From Deltaproteobacteria bacterium (GTDB lineage: Bacteria > Myxococcota_A > UBA796 > GCA-2862545), in the NCBI GenBank assembly GCA_011376105.1, contig DRPG01000452.1, positions 1 to 33,545 on the forward strand: a DNA stretch of 33,545 nucleotides, written 5' to 3'. The translations under genes and the position numbers were made by a program. Below are positions 23,321 through 30,535 of the stretch, one piece after another. Numbering within the stretch: position 1 is the first letter of the stretch; each line of letters begins with the position of its first letter. The notes under the pieces were generated by a model that worked only from the letters and a program-made list of their open reading frames with translations, made no database searches and was not told where the DNA came from.

Positions 23321-24121
23321 TCAGCGCCTCTTCCGCTGGAGCCGGTGGATCCGGAGCCGGTGGGCTGCGTCGAACAGGCTGCTCGTGCTGATCAACACCG
23401 CGGTCGCGGTGCTCACCGCGATCGCCCCCGCGATCAGGAACAGGATCACGATCTGGTAGCGCGCAGCCAGCACGGGATCGACCCCCCCCAGGATCTGCCC
23501 CGTCATCATCCCTGGGATGGACACCAGCCCGACCACGCTCATGGAGTTGAGGATCGGGATCAGCCCCGTCCGGATGGCGTCGGCCACCACAGGCCGGCTG
23601 GCCTCCCACCAGGTCGCCCCCCGGGCCAGCAGCAGCTCGACCTCGACCCGACCGGTGTCCAGCTGATCCAGGCTCCGCTCCAGCCCCAGGCCCACCCCGG
23701 TTAGCGCGTTGCCCAGGATCATGCCCAGCAGTGGGACGAGATACTGCGGCGACCACCAGGGCTGAACTCTGACGATCACCGTGGTGGCGAGGATCGTGGT
23801 GGTGATCCCGCCCAGCGCCAGGGCCCCGAGGGCGGAGGAGAACAGGCCACGGTGGCTCCGGGAGACCCGCCCCAGGGCCTCCCGGGCCCCGATCATGATC
23901 ATGATCCCACCGAGGAGAAACACCAGCAGGGGCTGCTCCCAGGCCAGCACCGGCGCCAGCACGTAGCCCAGCAGGGTCAGCTGCAGCACGCTGCGCAGCG
24001 CCGCCACCCCCACCCGCCGGGTCAGCCCCAGCCCGAGCCACGCCGACAGGAGGCCATGGAGCAGCAGCAGCGACGACGCCAGCGCCACGTCCAGCGCAGA
24101 CAGCGGGATCGGGCCGCTCAC
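23321..24121 (-). CDS. FetB-like (UPF0014) ABC permease
   Basis: 266-aa integral membrane protein of the UPF0014/FetB (YbbM) family, whose E. coli member with FetA is an iron exporter. Hallmarks: SVLQLTLLGYVLAP near residue 40, LVPLLGMILGNALTGVGLGL in the middle, LLARGATWWEA with the coupling-type Gly, NSMSVVGLVSIPGMMTGQIL, and RYQIVILFLIAGA. About seven hydrophobic segments are visible, ending in a basic tail (RLQRKRR). The ORF track merges this frame with upstream shadow sequence; the start is the GTG at 24121, whose bases overlap the TGA of the ATPase (GTGA, 4 bp). It is the membrane partner of the ATPase and belongs to the MNIO operon. The transported ion is inferred from the family, not shown. 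Confidence 0.93.
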   Translation of the reverse strand: MSGPIPLSALDVALASSLLLLHGLLSAWLGLGLTRRVGVAALRSVLQLTLLGYVLAPVLAWEQPLLVFLLGGIMIMIGAREALGRVSRSHRGLFSSALGALALGGITTTILATTVIVRVQPWWSPQYLVPLLGMILGNALTGVGLGLERSLDQLDTGRVEVELLLARGATWWEASRPVVADAIRTGLIPILNSMSVVGLVSIPGMMTGQILGGVDPVLAARYQIVILFLIAGAIAVSTATAVLISTSSLFDAAHRLRIHRLQRKRR

Positions 24122-24735
24122 CGGGATCCCATCGAGATCACGTCGGCGCCCAGGCGCTCGATCTGCGCTGGATCGTGGGTGACCCACAGCGCGGTGCGCC
24201 CGGCCAGCAGCGCCTCCACCGCACCCACCAGCGCTGGATCCAGGGCGGCGGTGGGCTCGTCCAGCAGCAGGACCTCGGGGGCGGTGGACAGGGCCAGGGC
24301 GAGGTGCAGGCGCTGGCGCTCTCCTCCAGACAGCGAGGCCCAGGGCTGCTCCCACGCAGCCTGTGGCAGCGACAGCCGGGCCGCGACCTCGCAGGGATCG
24401 GGTCCGTCCGGGGGGTGGGTGCGCAGGGTCTCGAGCCGGGCCCGCCAGGCCGCGGGGGTTGCGGAGACGATCGGGGCGCCCTGGGGCACATACGCGACCC
24501 GGGCCCGCCAGGTAGGCATCCCCCAGGCCTCTGGTGGGCGGCCATGCAGGGTGATCGTGCCCTCGTCCGCTGGATCGAGGCCGGCGAGCAGCCGCAGCAG
24601 CTGGGTCTTGCCGGTGCCCGACGCCCCCTGCACACAGCAGCTCGTGCCAGCCCGCAGGGTCAACCCGAGGCCCTGGAACAGGATCCGCTCCCCGATCCGA
24701 CGGGTCAGCCCTCGGGCCTCGAGCACCGCGCTCAA
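24118..24735 (-). CDS. FetA-like ABC ATPase
   Basis: 205-aa ATPase, short and compact like E. coli FetA (YbbL). Walker A GASGTGKT (37-44), a glutamine loop VPQGAPIV, signature LSGGERQR, Walker B VLLLDEPTAALD and switch His in LWVTHDPAQIERL, the last resembling FetA. The start is a TTG at 24735 that overlaps the TGA of the DUF2063 gene (TTGA); no other in-frame start lies close enough. GGTGAG sits just upstream but is tightly spaced, so translation is probably by coupling. The end overlaps the FetB-like GTG. The pair should form a small metal-ion exporter, and its embedding behind an MNIO/DUF2063 pair is unusual. Confidence 0.92.
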   Translation of the reverse strand: MSAVLEARGLTRRIGERILFQGLGLTLRAGTSCCVQGASGTGKTQLLRLLAGLDPADEGTITLHGRPPEAWGMPTWRARVAYVPQGAPIVSATPAAWRARLETLRTHPPDGPDPCEVAARLSLPQAAWEQPWASLSGGERQRLHLALALSTAPEVLLLDEPTAALDPALVGAVEALLAGRTALWVTHDPAQIERLGADVISMGSR

Positions 24736-25520
24736 GGCTCACCAGGCGGCGCGGCCAGCTGGACCAGGCTCCGCTCCGAGAAGTCCCGGAACCAGGTCCC
24801 GATCTCATCGGTGAGGTGCTCGGCGTCGACGAGCCCCCGTGCGAAGACGTCCTCGATCGCCTCGGGCACCCCCCGCCCGGCCGCGATCCCCTGCAGGATC
24901 CCCCACGCGGGCAGCGGCACCACCCAGTGCCGCATCTTCCGGCCCCGACGGAACACCACCAGGGGAAAGTCGGCGGCCTGTAGCCCGGGCAGGGGCCGGC
25001 GTGACAGGGCGGCCGAGCGCAGGCTGTGGACGTTGTGCCTGAGCCGCAGCAGCCGAACGTGGGGCTGCAGCTGCAGACGGGGCATCGTCGCGAGCTCAGC
25101 TGGCTGGATCGGCCGCCCCTCCGCGGCGTCGAAGCCCTCCTGCACCGCACGGTCCAGCAGGGCCATCTCCACCAGGTGGGCGCCGACGCCGGGCTGCTCG
25201 GCGAGCCACCCGGGCAGCGCGTCGGCGATCCGGTTCAGGGTCCAGGACGACGGAGGATGATCCGCGAGATAGCGCCTCAGCAGGCGCTCCCCGGCCTCCT
25301 CGTCGTCCCCCTGCAGCAGGGCGGCGAGGCCAGGGACCTCATCGAGCAGTGCATCGTACAGGCGAAGCCGGTACTGCTGGACATAGATCCCGATCTGCTC
25401 CTCGGGGGAGCACACCGGCCCCCCGGCGAACCAGTCCCCCCGGACGGGAGCCGCCCCCCGGATCATCTCGACCATCTGCTCCCGCCAGTCCGGTGGCAGC
25501 TCCCCGCTGCGCTGCCCCAT
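24732..25520 (-). CDS. DUF2063 (HvfC/BufC-type) partner protein of the MNIO enzyme
   Basis: 262 aa. The N-terminal half carries the DUF2063 'putative DNA-binding' pattern: PEEQIGIYVQQYRLRLYDALLDEVPGL, LLRRYLADHPPSSWTLNRIAD, PGWLAEQPG and LVEMALLDRAVQEGFDA. The C-terminal half is a second, less conserved domain (PHVRLLRLRHNVHSLR, FPLVVFRRGRKMRHW). In known systems such proteins are partners that present precursor peptides to DUF692/MNIO oxidases; despite the Pfam name, DNA binding is not established. ATG at 25520 shares one base with the MNIO stop (TGATG). The end overlaps the FetA-like TTG. The constant pairing with DUF692 makes the family call firm; the substrate in this operon is unknown. 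Confidence 0.9.
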   Translation of the reverse strand: MGQRSGELPPDWREQMVEMIRGAAPVRGDWFAGGPVCSPEEQIGIYVQQYRLRLYDALLDEVPGLAALLQGDDEEAGERLLRRYLADHPPSSWTLNRIADALPGWLAEQPGVGAHLVEMALLDRAVQEGFDAAEGRPIQPAELATMPRLQLQPHVRLLRLRHNVHSLRSAALSRRPLPGLQAADFPLVVFRRGRKMRHWVVPLPAWGILQGIAAGRGVPEAIEDVFARGLVDAEHLTDEIGTWFRDFSERSLVQLAAPPGEP

Positions 25521-26353
25521 CAGAGGCTCCCGGGGGCCCCGGACGGGGCGGGCTCCGCCCCCCCCGTGATCCGATCCCGCAGGGCCCGGGCCCGGGCCGC
25601 CTCCTCAGCCAGGCGCTCCCAGGAGGGGATGTTGCCGTCCCACTCGATGAGGGTGCTCACCGGACCGAGCCGCTCGATCGCGTGCGCGTACAGCGCCCAG
25701 ACCTCGTCGCACACCGGCGCGTCGTGGGTGTCGAGCCGGTAGCCCTCCCTCACCGAGTGCCCCGCGAGGTGGATCTGCACCACCCGATCAGCGGGGATCT
25801 GATCGAGGTAGTGCTCTGGATCGAAGCCATGGTTGATGGAGCTCACGAAGACGTTGTTGACATCGAGCAGCAGCGCGATGTCCGCGCGCTCCGCCAGCTC
25901 CGCGATGAAGGCCCACTCGGGCATCGTGCTCGCCTCGAAGGACAGGTAGGAAGAAGGATTCTCCAGGGCAAAGGGGCACGGCAGCGCTCCTGCGATGCGC
26001 TTGCTCCGCTCGACCATGTGCCCGAGGACCTCGGGCGTGTAGGGCACCGGCAGCAGATCGTGGGTGTTGACCCTCCGAGAGCGGGTGAAACAGACATGAT
26101 CGCTTAGCCAGGGCGTCCGGGTGTGGCGTGCCAGCGCGACCAGCCGCTGAGTGTGCTCGACGTCCTCTTCACCCCCGATCGACATCGACACCCCATGCTG
26201 CACCACGGGGTAGGCATCCAGGAGACGATCGAGGTGGAAGCGTGGAGATCCCCCGTCAACCATGAAGTTCTCGCTGATGATCTCGAACCAATCCATCTCA
26301 GGGCGGTGCTCGACGATGTGCCCGTAGTGCGGCACGCGAAAGCCGACCCCCAC
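25520..26353 (-). CDS. DUF692/MNIO family multinuclear non-heme iron oxidase
   Basis: 277-aa TIM-barrel enzyme of the DUF692 family, which includes MbnB and the bufferin enzymes; these use two or three iron ions to oxidise cysteine or other residues in ribosomal peptides. Visible metal-site and family motifs: DWFEIISENFM (21-31), VVQHGVSMSIG (50-60), SDHVCF (84-89), ALENPSSYLSF (129-139), LLDVNNVFVSSINHGFDP (162-179), IHLAGHS (194-200), DTHDAPV (208-214) and LIEWDGNIP (235-243). All candidate ligands (His, Asp, Glu) are retained, so it should be active. The only in-frame start is GTG at 26353, without a strong binding site; a few family-like residues (DLG) lie before it. It is the first gene of the coupled MNIO-DUF2063-FetA-FetB set. 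I find no Cys-rich precursor ORF immediately upstream or inside the operon. Confidence 0.93.
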   Translation of the reverse strand: MGVGFRVPHYGHIVEHRPEMDWFEIISENFMVDGGSPRFHLDRLLDAYPVVQHGVSMSIGGEEDVEHTQRLVALARHTRTPWLSDHVCFTRSRRVNTHDLLPVPYTPEVLGHMVERSKRIAGALPCPFALENPSSYLSFEASTMPEWAFIAELAERADIALLLDVNNVFVSSINHGFDPEHYLDQIPADRVVQIHLAGHSVREGYRLDTHDAPVCDEVWALYAHAIERLGPVSTLIEWDGNIPSWERLAEEAARARALRDRITGGAEPAPSGAPGSL

Positions 26354-26432
26354 GCCCAGATCGGGGACCCGGAACCTGGAGACACAGCGCCTCTGTGATC
26401 CTCGGTGCTCGATGGCGACCTCCCTCGTCCCG

Positions 26433-26458
26433 AGCCTCTATCCGGAGCCTCTATCCGG
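26433..26458. repeat. 13-bp direct repeat, two copies
   Basis: AGCCTCTATCCGG occurs twice head to tail (26433-26445, 26446-26458), with a partial third (AGCC) following. It lies between the MNIO start and the 24-bp array in the divergent intergenic region, so it may be an operator-like element or simply slippage. Confidence 0.8.
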
Positions 26459-26489
26459 AGCCGCGCCCCCGAGCCGCCGTCGAGCGCCC

Positions 26490-26593
26490 ACGACACACGC
26501 TCAGGCGCACCCCACGACACACGCTCAGGCGCACCCCACGACACACGCTCAGGCGCACCCCACGACACACGCTCAGGCGCACCCCACGACACA
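26490..26593. repeat. 24-bp tandem repeat array in a divergent promoter region
   Basis: ACGACACACGCTCAGGCGCA plus CCCC is present in four perfect head-to-tail copies (26490-26513, 26514-26537, 26538-26561, 26562-26585), followed by a partial fifth (ACGACACA). The array fills the middle of the 327-bp gap between the MNIO operon (-) and kinase 4 (+), about 60 bp upstream of the kinase -10. Because 24 is a multiple of 3, long repetitive ORFs appear in several frames on both strands; none has support. Position suggests a binding array for a regulator or a recombination hot spot. Confidence 0.95.
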
Positions 26594-26654
26594 ACCACCC
26601 CCGTTATCCGCATCTGTTCTGAAGAATGCGAGCCGTGCCCCAACAGCAATCGTC

Positions 26655-26660
26655 TATACT
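26655..26660 (+). promoter_or_regulatory. Candidate -10 element for kinase 4
   Basis: TATACT within GTCTATACTGAT, 21 bp before the TTG start at 26681, in a small AT-richer patch following the repeat array. No good -35 is seen 16-18 bp upstream (GCCGTG), so an activator bound at the upstream repeats would fit. The untranslated leader would be only about 15 nt. Confidence 0.38.
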
Positions 26661-26680
26661 GATCTTCCAGGGAGGGGAAC

Positions 26681-28207
26681 TTGGGGAACCACTATCGACT
26701 CGAGAAGAAGCTTCACGATGGCACGCTCTCCAGCGTCTGGCTCGCTCGACACGTCGCCCTTGGGCGAGAGGTTGTCGTCAAGTTTTTTCGCTGTCCAGAC
26801 AAGGCCCAGCGCCAGCTCATCGGGGAGCTGAGCAGCCTGTGTCGGCTCCAGCACCCCCACAACGTGCACGTGATCGACACCACGGGCCGGGTCGAGGGCC
26901 CCGAGGGCTCGATCATCGGCCCGTTCCTGGTGATGGAGCATGTGCCGGGCCAGACCCTGCGTCGGATCCTGCGGACCCAGCGCCGGCTCGCCCCCTTGCA
27001 GGCCTGGCGCGTCGCCCTGCAGGTCCTGGCGGCCCTGTCCGAGGCCCACGGGTTTGGGATCGTGCACGGGGACATCAAGCCTGAGAACCTGATGTTGTGG
27101 GAGCCCGAGGGGCTCGATCGGTTGGTGAAGGTGATCGACTATGGGCTGACCGGCGGCTTCGCCGGCTCGCCGGAGCAGGGCGTGCTGACCTCCGGCACGC
27201 CTCAGTACATGGCGCCGGAGGTGGCGATGGGGCACGCCCCGAGCCCGTCGTCGGATCTGTACAGCCTGGGGATCGTCCTGTACGAGGCGCTGGCGGGGAG
27301 CCGTCCCTTCAACGCCGACGATCCCCACGAGGTCATGCAGCAGCAGATCCACAGCGAGCCCGTGCCGCTGCGGGCGCTGGCCCCGATCCCCGAGGAGCTG
27401 TCGCGGATCGTGCACCGGGCGCTGCGCAAGGATCCTGCGGCACGCTTCGCCAGCGCCCAGGAGCTCCTGGGCGCGATGCGCGCCCTGACCTGGCGCGAGC
27501 TTAGCCGCTACCAGTTCGCTGCCTTCTCTCCGATCGCCGCCGAGGAGTCGATCGCGACGGATCGGTTCACGCCCCAGGCCTCGGATGCAGCCAGCGGGCT
27601 GCTCGGCGATCCAGTGCAGCTGATCCATGCCGATCGGGAGCTGCCCACCCCCAGCCTCAACGCCACCGACACCACCCTCGCGGCCACGGCCACCCCCACC
27701 GTCTGGGTGCTGACCGGAGATCCGACCACCGAGCACTTGATCGTCGAGGAAGCGGTCTCGCTGCTCAGCCCCCGCTGCGAGGTCTCGCTGCTGAGCCCTG
27801 AGGCCCGGGAGAGCCAGCTGGCCCGTTTCCTCGAGGGCCGGGCGCGTCCACCGTGGGTCGTGGTGTTCGGCGACATGCACGTGCTGATCCAGGACGCCCT
27901 GCTGTCGAAGCTCCGCTGGTACCCGGAGACCACCAAGGTCCTGCTCTCGAGTCACCTCAACCCCGAGCTGCTCCAGACCACGGTGAACTTCGTCGGGCTC
28001 GATCAGCACCTCACGCTGCCCAGCGACGCGCGCAAGCTGGTGGCGGCGGTGAACATCTCGCTGGAGCGGAGCCGTAAGATCCACCACAGCCAGGATCAGC
28101 TCCGGCTCGCCCTGAGAGACGCGATCGACGATCTCGAGACCGCATGGCGCGCGGCCCACTCCCGCAACCTAGTCCCTTACCCCAAGAGCAAGGAAGCGAC
28201 AGGATGA
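26681..28207 (+). CDS. Kinase 4: divergent protein kinase with pseudo-receiver domain
   Basis: 508 aa. The start is TTG at 26681, preceded by GGAGGGG at 5-nt spacing; no ATG or GTG is in frame nearby. The kinase domain (~5-270) is divergent: the glycine loop is degenerate (KKLHDGTLSSVWLA), the Lys is in VVVK (34), the catalytic loop is HGDIKPEN (129-136) with Gly for Arg, DFG is DYG (153-155) and MAPE is kept (177-180). The essential Lys, Asp 131, Asn 136 and Asp 153 remain, so it may be active without activation-loop control. After a Ser/Thr-rich linker, residues ~338-465 follow a response-regulator receiver pattern (VWVLTGDP, PWVVVFGDMHVLIQDALL, TTKVLLSSH, DQHLTLPSDARKLVAAV) but lack the canonical Asp triad and Lys. 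A helical tail ends the protein. The stop overlaps the next ATG (ATGA), so it is translationally coupled to the TusA-DsrE2-like gene. Confidence 0.88.
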   Translation: MGNHYRLEKKLHDGTLSSVWLARHVALGREVVVKFFRCPDKAQRQLIGELSSLCRLQHPHNVHVIDTTGRVEGPEGSIIGPFLVMEHVPGQTLRRILRTQRRLAPLQAWRVALQVLAALSEAHGFGIVHGDIKPENLMLWEPEGLDRLVKVIDYGLTGGFAGSPEQGVLTSGTPQYMAPEVAMGHAPSPSSDLYSLGIVLYEALAGSRPFNADDPHEVMQQQIHSEPVPLRALAPIPEELSRIVHRALRKDPAARFASAQELLGAMRALTWRELSRYQFAAFSPIAAEESIATDRFTPQASDAASGLLGDPVQLIHADRELPTPSLNATDTTLAATATPTVWVLTGDPTTEHLIVEEAVSLLSPRCEVSLLSPEARESQLARFLEGRARPPWVVVFGDMHVLIQDALLSKLRWYPETTKVLLSSHLNPELLQTTVNFVGLDQHLTLPSDARKLVAAVNISLERSRKIHHSQDQLRLALRDAIDDLETAWRAAHSRNLVPYPKSKEATG

Positions 28208-29454
28208 CGACCCACAGCCTTGACATCGACTGTCGTGGCATGCGGTGCCCCGCCCCCATCCTCGAGGTGGCCCGGACCGCGCGGCGGCAGGTCCACCAGC
28301 CCACGGTGCTGCACATCTACGCCGACGACGACGACTTCCCCTCGGATCTGGAGGCCTGGTGTCGTGCGGTGGATGCACGGCTGCGTTGGCTCGCGCCCCC
28401 ACCGGAGGGGGGGTTCCACGGCATCGTCGCGCTGCACGGGGCCTCGCTGCCCTCCACCGACAGCCTCGTCTCTCCGACGATGATCCCAGGCCCCCAGCCC
28501 AGCCAGCGCCCCCGGGAGACCACTCTGTCGCCCCTGGGGCTGGATCCGGACGAGGGGGACACCGTGCCTTCGGCCCCCCCCCGGCCCCCCGGGGAGGCCC
28601 GGGGCTCCCCCCGGGATCGACAGCCCGACCTGCTGGATCTCCGTGGGATCCCACCCCACCTCGGGATCCTGCAGCTGTCCGGCACCCTGATGGGCCACGG
28701 GGGGAGGCTTAGGGTGATCTCCGACGATCCAAGCTTCCGGACCTCCCTGTACTCCTGGGCCTCGGCCACCTGCGCCGAGATCTCCAATGTGATCCAGGAG
28801 ACGGCGTTTTCCGCCACCATCTGCCTCCCCAGGGCCCCCGCCGGCACGCTGGCGCCGGCCCCGGTGGGCGCTGAGCTCGCGGATCAACCCACCCTGCTGG
28901 ACAGCCCGAGCCACACCAGCCCCTCCGACCCCGCACCGCTGCTGCCGACGAGGCGGGACGAGCAGGCCTCGCAGGATCGGACGACGATCCTGATCCTGCA
29001 CAACGACCTGGAGAGCCTGCTCGGCTGCATGCTCACCGCCAACGCCGCGGCAGCCCAGGGGATGGAGGTCGTCATCTTCTTCAGCTTCTGGGGGATCAAC
29101 GTGCTCCGTGGGAGCAACCCCCACGCCACGTCCTACCGCAAGAGCCTGATCCAGCGCCTGATGCAGTGGATGATGCCGCTGGGGCCCCGGCGCCAGCGGC
29201 TCGGCAAGATGGACATGGGGGGCGCGGGCACCCGGATGATGCAGCATCTGATGCGCAAGCAGAACGTGCTGCCCCTGGAGGAGTTGATGCGCCAGGCCAT
29301 CGATCAAGGCGTGCGCTTCCAGGTCTGCACCATGTCCATGGGGGTGATGGGGATCACCCGGGCCGATCTGATGGATCTGCCCAACCTGGAGTTCGGTGGC
29401 GTCACCGCGTTCGCCGAGTCCGCTCGGCGCTCGGCGGTGAGCCTCACCTTCTGA
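28204..29454 (+). CDS. TusA-TusA'-DsrE2-like sulfur-carrier fusion
   Basis: 416 aa. The track opens at 28144, but the coupled ATG at 28204 (ATGA with the kinase stop, after GACAGG) is the start. Residues 1-78 form a TusA domain with the persulfide site DCRGMRCPAPILEV (Cys 15-Pro 16). After a Pro-rich linker, ~141-210 is a second TusA-like fold (LDLRGIPPHLGILQLSG) in which the Cys-Pro is lost. A second linker leads to a DsrE/DsrE2-like domain (~258-416): TTILILHNDLESLLGCMLTANAA, VVIFFSFWGINVL, FQVCTMSMGVMGI with Cys 375, and FGGVTAFAESARRS. TusA and DsrE2 proteins pass persulfide sulfur between partners in the cytoplasm, as in dissimilatory sulfur metabolism and tRNA thiolation. Having all parts on one chain, with one TusA copy inactivated, suggests intramolecular relay. 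The product is probably controlled by, or a target of, kinase 4. No other sulfur genes lie in the window. Confidence 0.88.
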   Translation: MTTHSLDIDCRGMRCPAPILEVARTARRQVHQPTVLHIYADDDDFPSDLEAWCRAVDARLRWLAPPPEGGFHGIVALHGASLPSTDSLVSPTMIPGPQPSQRPRETTLSPLGLDPDEGDTVPSAPPRPPGEARGSPRDRQPDLLDLRGIPPHLGILQLSGTLMGHGGRLRVISDDPSFRTSLYSWASATCAEISNVIQETAFSATICLPRAPAGTLAPAPVGAELADQPTLLDSPSHTSPSDPAPLLPTRRDEQASQDRTTILILHNDLESLLGCMLTANAAAAQGMEVVIFFSFWGINVLRGSNPHATSYRKSLIQRLMQWMMPLGPRRQRLGKMDMGGAGTRMMQHLMRKQNVLPLEELMRQAIDQGVRFQVCTMSMGVMGITRADLMDLPNLEFGGVTAFAESARRSAVSLTF

Positions 29455-29482
29455 TCACGCTCCGGGGTCCGCGAGCTGGAGG

Positions 29483-29530
29483 CGATCCACGCCCAAAGGC
29501 CCACATCGATCCACGCCCAAAGGCCCACAC
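29483..29530. repeat. 24-bp tandem duplication, two copies
   Basis: CGATCCACGCCCAAAGGCCC plus ACAT (29483-29506) is repeated at 29507-29530 with only the last base changed (T to C). It lies in the convergent gap between the sulfur-carrier gene and the UbiA-family gene, with no coding role. The remainder of 29455-29677 has no gene that I can support. Confidence 0.9.
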
Positions 29531-29653
29531 CAGAGCGAGGATCGTTGTCCCGGTGCGAGCGCCACCGCGTCGCGGCCTCGGGGCCGGACGCCCGCTCCAC
29601 AAGCGCCACACAGGCCGCCGCCCGGAGGGTTGGGCTCCCCCTGGGGGGGTAGA

Positions 29654-29666
29654 CCTCCTGTGGAGG
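29654..29666 (-). terminator. Short hairpin after the UbiA/MqnP-type gene
   Basis: CCTCC-TGT-GGAGG forms a 5-bp stem 12 bp beyond the minus-strand stop at 29678. A run of C and G (CCCCCCCAGGGGG) lies next to it and can extend a fold. No T-tract is present, so this is a weak terminator candidate. Confidence 0.25.
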
Positions 29667-29677
29667 AGGAGAGATCG

Positions 29678-30535
29678 TCAGCTCCACCAGCTCCCGGCGA
29701 CGACGAACGCCAGGAACAGCAGCGAGACGTAGCCGTTTAGATCAAAGAAAGCCTTGTCTATCCTGGACAGATCGTCGGGCCTCACGATCCAGTGCTCATA
29801 GAGCAGCGCCGCCGCGATCAGGGCCACCCCCACCCCATAGGCCCAGCCCAGGGGCGTGAGCCACGGCAGCGCGATCAGCAGCGCCACGGTGGCGAGGTGC
29901 AGCCCGGCGCTGACCCCCATCGCCCCCCGCAGCCCCAGGGCGGTGGGGATCGAGCGCAGCCCGTGGTCGCGATCGAAGCCCTGATCCTGACAGGCGTACA
30001 GGATGTCGAACCCCGCCACCCAGGTGCCCACCGCCGCGGACAGCAGCGCGGGGATCGGACCCCAGGAGCCGGTCAGCGCGATCCAGACCCCGGTGGGGGC
30101 CAGGGCCAGGGCCAGGCCGAGGAACAGGTGGCACAGCGCGGTGAAGCGCTTGGTCAGCGAGTACCCCCACACCACCGCCAGGGCGACGGGCGACAGCGCC
30201 AGGGTCAGCGGGTGTAGCAGGGCCGTGCAGACGACGAACAGGGCCGCTGAGCCCAGGGTGAACGCCCAGGCGGCGCGGACCCCGATCTGACCGCTGGGCA
30301 GCTCCCGCCCCATGGTGCGGGGGTTGATCGCGTCGATGTCGCGATCCACCAGGCGGTTGAACCCCATGGCGCTCGAGCGCGCAGACACCATGCACACCAC
30401 GATCAGCACCAGCTGCCCCCAGCCGACCGGGACCTCCCGGGCGGCGAGCACCGCCGCCGCCAAGGCGAAGGGCATCGCGAAGATGCTGTGGGAGAGCTTG
30501 ATCATCCGGCTGTAGGTGGCCAGGGCGCTGCTCAA
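29678..30535 (-). CDS. mqnP: UbiA-family prenyltransferase, MqnP/MenA-type
   Basis: 285-aa membrane enzyme that attaches a polyprenyl chain to an aromatic acid. UbiA motifs are clear: MGFNRLVDRDIDAINPRTMGRELPSG with the NxxxDxxxD Asp cluster, and the second Asp cluster FDILYACQDQGFDRDHGLRSIP. About eight hydrophobic helices follow the short N-terminus (YSRMIKLSHSIFAMPFALA). The last two patterns fit the MqnP subgroup of the futalosine pathway rather than ribosomal-context UbiA, and the neighbours support that. Start: TTG at 30535, preceded by AAGGAGGTG with 5-nt spacing and overlapping the upstream TGA as TTGA. The ATG at 30505 is an alternative, but it has a poor site (a short GAT-rich lead). 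The track extends the frame to 31030, which is shadow sequence. Last gene of the menaquinone cluster. Confidence 0.9.
   Translation of the reverse strand: MSSALATYSRMIKLSHSIFAMPFALAAAVLAAREVPVGWGQLVLIVVCMVSARSSAMGFNRLVDRDIDAINPRTMGRELPSGQIGVRAAWAFTLGSAALFVVCTALLHPLTLALSPVALAVVWGYSLTKRFTALCHLFLGLALALAPTGVWIALTGSWGPIPALLSAAVGTWVAGFDILYACQDQGFDRDHGLRSIPTALGLRGAMGVSAGLHLATVALLIALPWLTPLGWAYGVGVALIAAALLYEHWIVRPDDLSRIDKAFFDLNGYVSLLFLAFVVAGSWWS

Noticed and set aside
26104-26649. Minus-strand ORF with four GAPERVSW repeats, considered as a repeat-core precursor peptide for the MNIO enzyme
   Set aside because: The repeat is an effect of the 24-bp DNA array, which is open in several frames on both strands. 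It has no Cys, no binding site, and its tail overlaps the MNIO gene in another frame.
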